41,006 nucleotides of DNA from Hyphomicrobiaceae bacterium (GTDB lineage: Bacteria > Pseudomonadota > Alphaproteobacteria > Rhizobiales > Hyphomicrobiaceae): positions 1 to 41,006 of the forward strand of contig JABFRJ010000215.1 of the NCBI GenBank assembly GCA_013141255.1, in the 5' to 3' direction. Positions 10,201 through 17,771 of the stretch are shown here, in pieces; position 1 is the first letter of the stretch; each line of letters starts with the position of its first letter. The notes beneath the pieces were generated by a model that was not told where the DNA came from, did not search any database, and saw only the letters and a program-made list of their open reading frames with translations. Position numbers and translations under genes: made by a program.

Positions 10201-10366
10201 AACCAAGGTCGATCCGACGAAAGTGATCAGACCAAAAGTCGATACGCCAAAGGTGATAAGACCGAAAGTCGACACACAAAAGAGGCCGGTGCAAAAGGTA
10301 CAACAGAAGGCCACGGTCAAGCCTGTCGTCAAAAAGAAGGACGGACCACAGGACAGGAAGAACTGA
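7244..10366 (+). CDS. Secreted 1040-aa protein: propeller-like N-terminus, 32 SHxxxx repeats, Lys-Pro tail
   Basis: No known family is recognised for the whole protein. It starts with GTG at 7244 (GGAG nine bases upstream). A signal peptide with a long n-region and a hydrophobic core at about 22-40 probably cleaves after AIA at residue 47. Residues ~50-520 contain blade-like segments (LGNIAFDKVNRQFFVSD; PVSDISFTGCGERPVM) suggesting an NHL/SMP-30-like beta-propeller. A low-complexity Pro/Ala/Thr linker (~530-580) follows. Residues 647-838 are 32 uninterrupted hexapeptides S-H-x-x-x-x, then Ser-Lys-Gly/His decapeptides (839-891), a hydrophobic glycine-rich stretch (~893-910), and a Lys-Pro-Val-Asp decapeptide tail (957-1016). 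A secreted gene lies 4 bases downstream, so the two are probably co-expressed. An envelope or surface role is inferred; function unknown. Confidence 0.85.
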   Translation: MTTPSCNSTSAKPNAPPRQKASICSVSLSIGLSAFVLAFINHLPAIAQETGMRPGEAFLTRFSGIKPAEGAGETGPFVIASEGIVGSIIDLRAPGRPPQGSHWIDEPQRAFVTAADVGQVFGVVLDEQSPPNIYITATAAFGLHTATGSRRWMDGMWGRRGGPGTIYKLDRSNGYKPTLFTDVKLSGRANTGAALGNIAFDKVNRQFFVSDLETGMIHRIAAVDGADRGHYDHGVQGRARFLDVPTKQQQSLTPIAFDPASRARLEDCPTGRFDQTPECWNLAAAGRRVWGVGVWHEPGRGESRLFYAIWSGPGQSGGDWANRSEEDKRSSVWSVGIRQDGALDPNDIRRELILPDFFVSDSDIKRAGYSQPVSDISFTGCGERPVMLLAERGGLRNLGLGEEAAFSKPHEARALRYELDRSGAWRPVGRYDVGYYDRSEEGQPHVRANCSGGVAFGPGYDEKTWTADTTKRDQYVWISGHALCAPKAPCNLPGFGQELAESVPTSGDTKSASGTPPATPAAVEGDPGGPDDSEVHGIAGMAETAFEEVAPTAAYRPYPTDTQAAYPATGPDRAYLVDADINVDARGALIETEITRNDATRIGDIVIYQPCPPPRTAGIAIPTGLLLTPPLAEDPPMTWVDHPSDISHARVASHGRFSSHSRYGSHSPYWSHSRFNSHSTFWSHSRTASHNPIWSHNRLASHSRERSHSLTSSHTRVSSHFRIGSHSQEGSHNRLRSHNPSISHAATASHNRTLSHTRLFSHSVALSHVRLSSHATALSHSLKGSHSTVVSHKGSSSHNLSLSHGRTQSHSRSISHTITGSHAAAVSHGPKTSHATLISKGGQHTLVKSHSVEGSGGHGVVLSKGPQHAVVLSKGQTHSILHSKGTVHQASISTAVAVGGAVAIIGATKGAGGHVRAISALQSLPQGLPKTQTGNPLTNGGAPVVVPKTGQPIVVKPKIDLPKVITPKIDPPKVIRPKVDTPKVTTTKVDPTKVIRPKVDTPKVIRPKVDTQKRPVQKVQQKATVKPVVKKKDGPQDRKN
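9182..9757 (+). repeat. In-frame 18-bp repeat x32 (SHxxxx), with a 36-bp superunit
   Basis: Thirty-two contiguous hexapeptides, each starting Ser-His, fill 576 bases with no indel. Position 3 is mostly S/N/T/A, position 4 often Arg, and position 5 often hydrophobic. The repeats pair into 12-residue units. Odd-numbered repeats all use AGY for Ser; 13 of 16 even-numbered ones use TCN (exceptions 2, 22, 32). Even repeats usually end in W, L, I or V, whereas odd repeats usually end in a small or polar residue. The unit is therefore 36 bp, multiplied about 16 times and then diverged under selection to keep Ser-His. Confidence 0.95.
9758..9916 (+). repeat. Ser-Lys-Gly/His decapeptide repeats
   Basis: Immediately after the SHxxxx array the pattern changes to about four units of roughly ten residues, with Ser-Lys-Gly followed three residues later by His: SKGGQHTLVK, then after a 13-residue insertion LSKGPQHAVV, LSKGQTHSIL and HSKGTVHQAS. 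The His content continues but the phase changes, as if capping or extending the hexapeptide structure. Confidence 0.75.
10112..10291 (+). repeat. Lys-Pro decapeptide repeat tail (PK[IV]DxPKV)
   Basis: Six 30-bp units encode PKIDLPKVIT-like decapeptides; the last is degenerate. The units are close at DNA level (PKVDTPKVIR occurs in near-identical form), so the tail expanded more recently than the SHxxxx array. Basic, proline-rich tails of this kind are extended and are often found where proteins cross or bind the cell wall; that role is inference here. Confidence 0.85.
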
Positions 10367-10370
10367 TCCG

Positions 10371-11549
10371 ATGAGCATCGACGTTCGACCACCGACCGGG
10401 AGACGGGGGCTGGTATCGCGCCAGCCCTGGCGCACCGCCCAGAGGATCAACTTTGCGGTGGCGGCACTTGCCATCATTGTTTTTGTGACCGGCGCATCGG
10501 TGGCCGAGCCTCTGAAACTGTACACCAACCAAGCCTATCTCGAGGAAGCGCAGGACGCGCGCGTTCTGCCGTTGGATGATAAGAAGGCAATGTTCAAGCT
10601 TGTGCTCGACAGTCTGCCACCGCGCGTGAAGGTCTATCCGACGGAGAACTATTTCTACTTTAAGTTCTTGCACAACAATGTGCCTTGGGCTGGCAACATC
10701 CGACTAGACGTACTCGAGCGCGACAAAGGCAAAGTCAACTTTGCCTATTTCGAAGACCTTGCGGAATGGAAGAGCGAGGACCAGGTGCGCCATAAACTGT
10801 TCGATTCCACTGACGGTGTCGTCGTCGAGAAGGTCGCTGCACTATTGTATCGAGTGTCGATTGCGGGCAGTACTGTGGAGTTCGAGTTGAACAATCTAAG
10901 TGCCGTTAAGCCGCCGCCTGGATTGATGGTCGACGACGAACGCTATATTGGCCCGGTGCATGATGAGTCCGGAATGCGCTTCTTCCTACTTTACAACAGC
11001 CGACTAAAGATTTTCCATTATATCCTCGACGAGACAGCGCAGCGCACAGACCAACTGCTTCCCTTGCCCTCGACCGATCGCATCGTCATCGGCAAACGCA
11101 CCGGATTTGCCTACTATCGCGATCAGAAGCATGGGGTAGGGAAACCAGAGCGCAAGATTCTGATCGGGGTTTTCGAGGGCAACGCGCGCGTCAACAACTA
11201 CTTCGATGGCCCCTTCGATCAGTTACCCGACAACTTCATCGAAGGCGAACAACTGCGCAGCGCGATCCTCGAGGTCGAGCCGCAACTAAAAGGGCGCATT
11301 GACCGGTTTGGCATTTCGCCGGGCGGTGCCGACCGCTACATGATCGCACCATATCGTTTTTATCGCACCGAGGAAGACCTGCTTGTGTTCCATGAGTGCG
11401 CCGAGAGCAAGGAAGTTCCGGTCAAAAATTTCGGCGCTTGTTTCGTGTTTCAGGAAACGCCGCCGCCAGATACCGTGACCGAAGCGCCGCCTGCAGCCGC
11501 CCGCCAAAATCGTGCCAATATCAAAGCTGCTCGACCAGCCGCGCGATAG
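10371..11549 (+). CDS. Secreted protein of unknown function, partner of the SHxxxx-repeat protein
   Basis: Not recognised. 392 aa with a basic N-terminal region (several Arg before residue 25), a hydrophobic core at about 28-41 and a probable signal-peptidase site after ASVA at residue 45, so it is exported or anchored. The mature part is mixed alpha/beta with many aromatic residues (ENYFYFKFLHNN; YMIAPYRFYRTEEDL) and only two cysteines, both near the C-terminus (HECAES; GACFVF), possibly a disulfide. The C-terminal ~35 residues are Pro/Ala-rich and look disordered. It begins 4 bases after the repeat-protein stop, implying translational coupling and a joint envelope function. Start alternatives are not better supported. 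Confidence 0.8.
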   Translation: MSIDVRPPTGRRGLVSRQPWRTAQRINFAVAALAIIVFVTGASVAEPLKLYTNQAYLEEAQDARVLPLDDKKAMFKLVLDSLPPRVKVYPTENYFYFKFLHNNVPWAGNIRLDVLERDKGKVNFAYFEDLAEWKSEDQVRHKLFDSTDGVVVEKVAALLYRVSIAGSTVEFELNNLSAVKPPPGLMVDDERYIGPVHDESGMRFFLLYNSRLKIFHYILDETAQRTDQLLPLPSTDRIVIGKRTGFAYYRDQKHGVGKPERKILIGVFEGNARVNNYFDGPFDQLPDNFIEGEQLRSAILEVEPQLKGRIDRFGISPGGADRYMIAPYRFYRTEEDLLVFHECAESKEVPVKNFGACFVFQETPPPDTVTEAPPAAARQNRANIKAARPAAR

Positions 11550-11604
11550 CGGCATTGATTGCAACCCATCGCCTCCGATTGCATTTCCATACATTGGATT
11601 GAGC

Positions 11605-12237
11605 TCAACCCGCCGATTTTCGCCTTGACCACACCCTCATGTCAACGATGACTTTCATGGTCGCCGCGACGACCAGTGCGCAAAGCACCGCCTTCGACAA
11701 GGTTTCCATCGTGCCCTCGACTAGAATGCAATGAACCACGCTCCCCACGACGATCACAATCGCAAGGAACGTATGACCAATGCGCCAAAGCCGAGGACTA
11801 AGCCGCAACCAGCGGCGGGCTGCAGCCCAAAGCGCCGCTGAAAAGATTGCCCACATAGCAATAACGCCCCAGGCGGAAAACGGTGTCGGTGACGCGAACA
11901 GAAGTGCGTCAACCACATCTGGCGGACTAGTAAACCAAAGTCCGCTGACATGGATCACGACTGCTACGACGAGCAGTCCCCCTATCCATCGATGTACACG
12001 CCGCCTGTGATATGCTGACAGCCCCGGCAAGTAACCACCAATAAGCAAGGGCTGAATGAGCAAAACCCCCAGCGCACCAACTCCAGCAAAACCGGCGGAT
12101 ACATAGATCGGATCACGCCATGCAAGCAGCGGGCTCGACGCAGCGGCGACAATTGGACCGGCTACGGCACCAACGAGGACGGACCAGATCAAGATCGCCC
12201 GACCTAATCTCACTACATTTGCATCCAACACACTCAC
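11605..12237 (-). CDS. Ferric-reductase-like transmembrane cytochrome b protein
   Basis: Inner-membrane protein of 210 aa with about six hydrophobic segments. Two histidine pairs lie in opposed helices: H82 and H96 (VHRWIGG...VIHVSG) and H155 and H169 (RIGHTF...VVHCIL), the 13-14-residue spacing expected for a bis-histidyl, two-haem ferric-reductase/YedZ-like transmembrane domain. No cytoplasmic flavin/NADPH domain is attached, so electrons must come from quinol or another partner. Its start overlaps the stop of the upstream Tat protein by four bases (ATGA), so the two form a small operon, convergent with the secreted 392-aa gene. Likely role: transmembrane electron transfer to a periplasmic acceptor; substrate unknown. 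Confidence 0.8.
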   Translation of the reverse strand: MSVLDANVVRLGRAILIWSVLVGAVAGPIVAAASSPLLAWRDPIYVSAGFAGVGALGVLLIQPLLIGGYLPGLSAYHRRRVHRWIGGLLVVAVVIHVSGLWFTSPPDVVDALLFASPTPFSAWGVIAMWAIFSAALWAAARRWLRLSPRLWRIGHTFLAIVIVVGSVVHCILVEGTMETLSKAVLCALVVAATMKVIVDMRVWSRRKSAG

Positions 12238-12722
12238 ACCGGCTGAAGGATGAAATGTGCTTCAAGGCTATTCGCTTTCGCGCTCGGCATCACAGGCCGC
12301 AGGAAAACGGTCTTAAATGCTTTGCTATCATAAGCGAGATGCCCATGCGGTTGGCCGAAGGCGGGGACGATCTGTGGCATCTCAAGACGGAACACTCCGT
12401 TCGCGTCGGTCATCGTGGCCCCGTGACTCCGCTGGTCATTCTCGTATCCTTCAGTCGTGTGCGCCCAGATTTGGATGCGCTGCCCCGCAAGTGGCGCTCC
12501 ATCGTCCGCGCGACGTACGCTTCCCGTCATCCAGAAGCCGCCACCACCGATTCGATCCACGATTGGCGCACCCGGAAGGTAGTTATTGGCCCCACCCCGC
12601 ATCGATTGAGTCGGTGCCAAGCCTGTCGCGCGAACGGGCCCCAGCAGGCCCGCAACCCCGGTTGCCAGGACAGAGCCACCAACAGCGAGAAGGCTACGGC
12701 GATTTAGCAAGTCTTTGGTCAT
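12234..12722 (-). CDS. Tat-exported intradiol-dioxygenase-like protein
   Basis: 162-aa protein with a twin-arginine leader (NRRSLLAVGGSVLATGVAGLLG), so it is probably folded and loaded with cofactor before export. The rest resembles the beta-sandwich of intradiol ring-cleavage dioxygenases: IWAHTTEGYEN corresponds to the first ligand tyrosine region, TDANGVFRLEMP to the conserved turn, and QPHGHLAY to the histidine pair. The second usual ligand tyrosine is not evident (IVPAFG at that point), so catalysis as a catechol dioxygenase is doubtful. The partner membrane cytochrome overlaps it by four bases, suggesting a redox function in the periplasm. It could simply be a transthyretin-like fold with a new role. 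Confidence 0.75.
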   Translation of the reverse strand: MTKDLLNRRSLLAVGGSVLATGVAGLLGPVRATGLAPTQSMRGGANNYLPGAPIVDRIGGGGFWMTGSVRRADDGAPLAGQRIQIWAHTTEGYENDQRSHGATMTDANGVFRLEMPQIVPAFGQPHGHLAYDSKAFKTVFLRPVMPSAKANSLEAHFILQPV

Positions 12723-13003
12723 GTAAATTCATCCCAGTGATTGCGCGATTGCTCGGCCAATTCAAAGGCAACCAACCAAGTTTTTAAATAGGCTCAATTG
12801 TGATCAATTCCAACCACATGAGGCAAAACGGGCGATCAACTGCAACCACAGTTTCGTGATGCCCTGCTGTCCCCAACGACACGAACACCGTTGAGCGATT
12901 CTGAGTAACGTCTCCAAATTCAGCCTTGTAGAGCGATGGCCAACAGAACCTAACTCCGAGCGCAGCGCGGAAAGCCGCAACCAGCGTGCCGTCGTCGCGC
13001 CAC
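12723..13003. other. Intergenic region with a doubtful small ORF
   Basis: 281 bases between two minus-strand genes. An 88-codon minus-strand frame (12784-13050) overlaps the end of the peptidase gene by 47 bases; its product resembles nothing I know and has no clear ribosome site. I see no terminator or RNA. A promoter for the Tat/cytochrome operon should lie here. Confidence 0.35.
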
Positions 13004-14026
13004 TTACTTTCGGCTATGGATGGCTCTATGAACAAAAGCCAATTTTTCATACACAGCCGCAGTGATTACAAACGGATAGAAATCCGCATGTCCCATGCTG
13101 CGGGACATACTGTTCATCGCGATTGTCAGCGGAATCCAACGATCCATTAATGATCCGAATGACTGATCGCGATAAACATCATACTTCTTAAACGGCCAGA
13201 TCGACCCGAGCGAAAGACCAGCGGCGCGCGGCTCCATACCCTCCGCTTCCGCCGTATCGACAGCGTCAGTCATATGGAGATAGTGGGCCCATGTTTCCGC
13301 CCAGTCTTCCCACGGGTGCGCACTCGAATAGGGAGATACAAAGTGCGCTTGCCAATCAGGTCTCGGTTGGCTGGAATGATAGCTGGAGAGAGCGGTCTGA
13401 TAATCTTGCTGCTCATCTCCGAACAGCTTGCGAAACGGCAACAGCAGGGACGATTGTTCTACAAGAGACATCCAATAGAAATGACCGCATTCGTGACGAA
13501 GATGGCCGAGTAGATTGCGATAGGGTTCGCCGAAATGTTGGCGCAATCGCTCACGCTCAACAGCGTCCGCTTCGATCACATCAATAGTGATAACCCCGTT
13601 GATGTGACCTGTAATGGTGTTGCGGGCAAAATCAAAAGTCAGCGGATTCATGTCGTCAGGACCGTTGCCCAGGGGCAGTCCCAATCGCAACAGCGAATAG
13701 ATGAGCCGTTTTTTGGCGCGCTCCAGATCGCGCCAAGCAGCAAGCCCTCCAGCCTCCGATAGATTCGGAATGGTGCGGTTAAGGTCGCAGGCTAGGCAGA
13801 GTCGGTTTGCATCGTCGACGCGCGTGACCCAGTTGCAAACCTGATGCACGGCATTGGCGCACAATTCGTGCCGCTGCGCAGGTGGCTTTGAACCGACGGC
13901 GACGGCCCCGACAGTCGTCATTGCCATAGTCGTTGCACTAAATCCGAACGATTGACGACACCGTACGCAAGAGACGCTCTCGAAATACACTTTATTCTGG
14001 CAATGCGGGCAGAGGAATGTCTTCAT
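13004..14026 (-). CDS. Zinc-ribbon zinc-binding metallopeptidase (COG4307 type)
   Basis: 340-aa predicted metallopeptidase. An N-terminal zinc ribbon is formed by C6, C9, C20 and C23 (LCPHC ... CVRC). The catalytic motif HECGH at 178-182 fits HExxH, and a downstream WEDWAETWAHYLHMTD block provides a candidate third metal ligand. The family is known to occur beside transglutaminase/ATP-grasp/alpha-E clusters, and here it is divergent from one, 290 bases away. It has no signal peptide, so it is probably cytoplasmic. Possible job: processing or removing the peptide made or attached by the neighbouring ligase. The ATG at 14026 starts directly at the ribbon and fits the family. Confidence 0.88.
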   Translation of the reverse strand: MKTFLCPHCQNKVYFESVSCVRCRQSFGFSATTMAMTTVGAVAVGSKPPAQRHELCANAVHQVCNWVTRVDDANRLCLACDLNRTIPNLSEAGGLAAWRDLERAKKRLIYSLLRLGLPLGNGPDDMNPLTFDFARNTITGHINGVITIDVIEADAVERERLRQHFGEPYRNLLGHLRHECGHFYWMSLVEQSSLLLPFRKLFGDEQQDYQTALSSYHSSQPRPDWQAHFVSPYSSAHPWEDWAETWAHYLHMTDAVDTAEAEGMEPRAAGLSLGSIWPFKKYDVYRDQSFGSLMDRWIPLTIAMNSMSRSMGHADFYPFVITAAVYEKLAFVHRAIHSRK

Positions 14027-14145
14027 GTTCGGGACAACGGCGCTCCAAGGCTGAATTGCCGACAGATCCTATCGGCAGCGGTACAATAGTTTAGGCATCG
14101 ACATTTTGCTCGCTTTTAAGGCAGATTGCATAGGAAAGATTGTGT

Positions 14146-14162
14146 CCTGCCTTTAAGGCAGG
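14146..14162. promoter_or_regulatory. Palindrome in the divergent peptidase/transglutaminase promoter region
   Basis: CCTGCCTT-T-AAGGCAGG is a perfect 8+1+8 inverted repeat. Its right part, TTTAAGGCAG, occurs again as a direct copy at 14115-14124. The placement between divergent genes of one cluster suggests an operator for a dimeric regulator; no regulator gene is adjacent. A hairpin in the leader RNA is an alternative. Confidence 0.45.
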
Positions 14163-14316
14163 CACCTCTGCGCCACCGAAACGCGCAACTTATGCCAAGC
14201 TCACTGAAGCATCGCAAGTGAAACGACGTTACCGACCAAGTCTTGACCTCAATTCTGGGACGCATCTGCCAAGACGGTCTCAAGAGCAGAAACACAAGCA
14301 AGGCATATAACTGTCC

Positions 14317-17300
14317 ATGGTTCTTCATGTCGGCCTGACCCACACCACGATATACAAATATGATCGGAGGATCGGCATGGGTCCACAGGTAATCCGGCTT
14401 CGGCCAGCACCCCATTGCCGGACGCCGATCCTGAGCTACTCACTCACCCTGCAGCCAGAAACACACTTCATCAATTGGCAACAAGATCCGTTCGGCAATT
14501 TCCAAGCCCGCGTGGTTCTGCCAGAAGAAACCGATACCTTCTCGGTCACCGTCGATCTTATCGCCGATATGGCAGTCATCGACCCGTTCAATTTTTTCGT
14601 GGAAGAGCAGTCGTTAAATTGGCCTTTCCCCTACGAGCCGGTCCTTGAAAAGGAGCTGCACCCATATCTGGAGCCCGAACTCGTCGGCCCGCGCCTAGGG
14701 CAGTATATTGCTGGTATCGATCGCCGCCAGCGCTCCACGATTGATTTTTTATGCGATTTGAACAGGAAACTGCAGCACGACATAAGCTATTTGATCCGTT
14801 TAGAACCTGGCATCCAGACGCCAGAGGAAACGCTGGAAAAAGCAGCAGGTTCATGCCGGGACAGCGCCTGGCTGATGGTTCAAATCTTGCGCAACCTCGG
14901 ACTCGCAGCTCGCTTTGTATCGGGCTACCTGATCCAACTCAAACCCGACGTCAAAGCCTTAGATGGCCCAGTCGGTAGCGACACGGATTTTACGGATCTG
15001 CATGCGTGGACCGAAGTCTACATCCCAGGCGCAGGCTGGATTGGGTTGGACCCGACCTCTGGCCTTATGGCCGGCGAGGGTCATATTCCTTTAGCGGCGA
15101 CACCACATCACGTCTCGGCTGCGCCGATCTCTGGCAGTCACGGCATGGCCGAAGTCAGCTTCGATTTCAAGATGTCGGTCACCCGCTTCCGTGAGACGCC
15201 GCGCGTCACCAAGCCATACAGCGAGGAAACCTGGACAAAAATCGTCAACACCGGCGTGGCAATCGACGCGCGGTTGATGAAAAATGACATCCGCCTCAGT
15301 ATGGGCGGTGAACCAACCTTCGTCGCGGTAGACCATAAGGACGGCGCCGAATGGAGCATCGCGGCCGTTGGCCCGACAAAACGTAGGTATGCCGAGTCAT
15401 TGGTCCGCCGCCTGCGCGAGCGCTTCGCACCCGGTGGATTACTCCACTACGGTCAAGGTAAATGGTATCCCGGCGAACCACTTCCGCGATGGTCGTTTGC
15501 GGTCTACTGGCGCACCGACCGTCAGCCACTCTGGAACGATATCAATCGGATTACCCGTGAGACGGACAAGTCGCCGGTTACCGAGACCGACGCCCAAGTC
15601 TTTGTCGCCAAGCTTTGCGATAAACTCGGCCTGCCGCCCAACAGTGCCACAGCGGCCTATGAAGATTTCGCTCACGTCGTCCTCGCCGAGCAGGGCCTTC
15701 CCGTCAACGCAACTGCCGCCACCGCTGACTTCGACGATCCAGGTAGCCGCGAACGATTGGTCCGCCAATTGGACGGCGGCCTCATGCGGCCAGCCTGCTA
15801 TGTGCTGCCAATACAGGCTTGGCAATCGCGCGAACTCGGGCGTCGATGGATGTCAGACAGATGGAAAGTACGCCGCGAACGACTGTTTCTGCTGCCAGGC
15901 GACTCGCCCGCCGGTTTTCGTTTGCCGTTGGCATCGTTAGAAGCGCTAGCCCCTCTTGACCGCCCGCAGATCTTACCTCGCGATCCCTTTGCACCCACCC
16001 CATCACTACCAAGCAGCGCCGTACTCATGCAGCAACGCCGCGCTGCGACACGCGAAGCCGCTTCGTTCGATGGCTCCCCCTTGACCGACGAAAATATCCC
16101 CGTTCGCACAGCGCTCGTGGTTGAGCCGCGTGATGGCAAGATTAGTGTTTTCATGCCACCGCTCGCAGACGCAGAAGACTATTCGGCGCTGATCGCTGCA
16201 ATCGAGGCATCAGCCCACGAAGTCGATCTACCGGTACTCATTGAGGGTTATGCACCTCCCAATGACCCTCGCCTCAATGTCATCAAGGTCACTCCGGATC
16301 CAGGCGTCATCGAAGTCAACGTGCAACCCGCAACGAACTGGGACGAGCTAGTTGCAATCACAACAGGGCTATATGAGGACGCCCATCTTGAGCGGCTCAC
16401 CACCGAAAAATTCATGCTTGATGGTCGCCACACAGGTACCGGCGGCGGCAACCATATCGTTCTCGGCGGCCTGACACCTGCTGACAGCCCATTCCTTCGC
16501 AGGCCGGATCTTCTCGCCTCCATCGTCACCTATTGGCAGAACCATCCCGCACTATCGTACCTGTTTTCAGGACTTTTTATCGGTCCGACCAGTCAGGCAC
16601 CGCGCAGTGATGAAGCCCGCCACGAGGCACTCTATGAACTCGAAATCGCAATGGCACATATCCCCGATGCGGCAGCCGATAGTTTGCCGCCATGGATCGT
16701 CGACCGCATTTTCCGCCACTTCCTAGTCGATGTGACGGGCAACACCCATCGGGCCGAAATCTGTATCGACAAACTTTATTCACCCGATAGTTCGACCGGG
16801 CGTTTGGGCCTCGTCGAGTTCCGGTCATTTGAAATGCCACCGCACGCCCGCATGAGTCTGGCCCAGCAACTGCTACTTAGGGCATTGATCGTCATGTTCT
16901 GGGAGAAGCCGTACCGTCAGAAGTTCGTTCGTTGGGGCACCACCCTGCATGATCGATTCATGCTCCCTCATTTCCTTTGGTCGGACCTCGTCAGTGTCGT
17001 CGACGATGTCAACCGAGCCGGGCTGAACATTGATGCAGCGTGGTTCAGACCTCACTATCAGTTCCGTTGCCCTGTATTGGGACGCATCGAGGCTGCCAAC
17101 GTCGAACTAGAAGTCCGGCAGGCGCTTGAGCCCTGGCATGTGCTAGGTGAAGAAGCAGCCGCAGGCAGCACAGCCCGCTACGTCGATAGCTCGCTCGAGC
17201 GCGTTCAAGTCAAAGTGCGTGGCATGACAGGCGATCGATATGCAGTCACGTGCAACGGCCATGCGGTGCCACTTGCTCCGACCGGGACCTTTGGCGAGGC

Positions 17301-17610
17301 CGTTGCAGGCATTCGCTTTCGCGCTTGGGATCCGCCTTCGGCATTGCACCCTATGATCACACCTCATGTCCCGCTCACATTCGACGTGGTCGATACCTGG
17401 TCAGGACGTTCTATCTCCGGGTGCCGTTATCATGTCGCCCATCCCGGAGGTCGCAATCCGGAGACCTTCCCCGTTAATGCCTACGAAGCCGAAGGCCGCC
17501 GATTGGCCCGCTTCGAAGCCCATGGGCACACGCCCGGGTCACGGATTGTGCCCCCCATTATTGTCAATCCGGATTATCCCCTGACTCTTGATCTAAGGCG
17601 TGCGAATTGA
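14317..17610 (+). CDS. Transglutaminase-like/DUF2126 protein
   Basis: 1097-aa protein, the usual length for this family. It has a bacterial transglutaminase N-terminal region (residues 1-~130, with RLRPAPHCRTPILSYSL), a transglutaminase core with catalytic triad C180 (AGSCRDSAW), H229 (DLHAW) and D245 (LDPTSG), and a large C-terminal DUF2126 region (~300-1097) with blocks such as LSMGGEPTFV and HTGTGGGNHIVLGG. It probably acts as a cysteine peptidase or amidotransferase on peptide substrates. It leads a same-strand cluster with an ATP-grasp/alpha-E fusion and a second transglutaminase. This set has been proposed by comparative genomics to synthesise or attach peptides; no product is established to my knowledge. 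No signal peptide. The ribosome site is weak, but the N-terminus fits the family. Confidence 0.92.
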   Translation: MVLHVGLTHTTIYKYDRRIGMGPQVIRLRPAPHCRTPILSYSLTLQPETHFINWQQDPFGNFQARVVLPEETDTFSVTVDLIADMAVIDPFNFFVEEQSLNWPFPYEPVLEKELHPYLEPELVGPRLGQYIAGIDRRQRSTIDFLCDLNRKLQHDISYLIRLEPGIQTPEETLEKAAGSCRDSAWLMVQILRNLGLAARFVSGYLIQLKPDVKALDGPVGSDTDFTDLHAWTEVYIPGAGWIGLDPTSGLMAGEGHIPLAATPHHVSAAPISGSHGMAEVSFDFKMSVTRFRETPRVTKPYSEETWTKIVNTGVAIDARLMKNDIRLSMGGEPTFVAVDHKDGAEWSIAAVGPTKRRYAESLVRRLRERFAPGGLLHYGQGKWYPGEPLPRWSFAVYWRTDRQPLWNDINRITRETDKSPVTETDAQVFVAKLCDKLGLPPNSATAAYEDFAHVVLAEQGLPVNATAATADFDDPGSRERLVRQLDGGLMRPACYVLPIQAWQSRELGRRWMSDRWKVRRERLFLLPGDSPAGFRLPLASLEALAPLDRPQILPRDPFAPTPSLPSSAVLMQQRRAATREAASFDGSPLTDENIPVRTALVVEPRDGKISVFMPPLADAEDYSALIAAIEASAHEVDLPVLIEGYAPPNDPRLNVIKVTPDPGVIEVNVQPATNWDELVAITTGLYEDAHLERLTTEKFMLDGRHTGTGGGNHIVLGGLTPADSPFLRRPDLLASIVTYWQNHPALSYLFSGLFIGPTSQAPRSDEARHEALYELEIAMAHIPDAAADSLPPWIVDRIFRHFLVDVTGNTHRAEICIDKLYSPDSSTGRLGLVEFRSFEMPPHARMSLAQQLLLRALIVMFWEKPYRQKFVRWGTTLHDRFMLPHFLWSDLVSVVDDVNRAGLNIDAAWFRPHYQFRCPVLGRIEAANVELEVRQALEPWHVLGEEAAAGSTARYVDSSLERVQVKVRGMTGDRYAVTCNGHAVPLAPTGTFGEAVAGIRFRAWDPPSALHPMITPHVPLTFDVVDTWSGRSISGCRYHVAHPGGRNPETFPVNAYEAEGRRLARFEAHGHTPGSRIVPPIIVNPDYPLTLDLRRAN

Positions 17611-17771
17611 AGTCGAAACAATAAACTAAGGGGCAATGAGTACGCTACATTGGGTACGGATTGCTCTCCAAACGCATCGTGCTACTTTCCATTAGCCCTT
17701 GGAATCGTTGATTCTGGTGCAAGCTTGCCTGAACAACGACAAGAAATGGCGCGGGGAAAAGGCCTACCTTT

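Noticed and set aside
9632-10528. 298-codon minus-strand frame opposite the repeat region
   Set aside because: It is a shadow of the biased codons of the repeat gene, with low-complexity translation and no family resemblance.
12120-12787. Two plus-strand frames of 195 and 156 codons
   Set aside because: They lie opposite the Tat protein and membrane cytochrome genes, which have clear motifs; these translations do not resemble proteins.
12784-13050. 88-aa minus-strand frame after the zinc peptidase
   Set aside because: It overlaps the peptidase by 47 bases in another frame, lacks a ribosome site and a recognisable product; the peptidase C-terminus already looks complete, so a frameshifted tail is unlikely.
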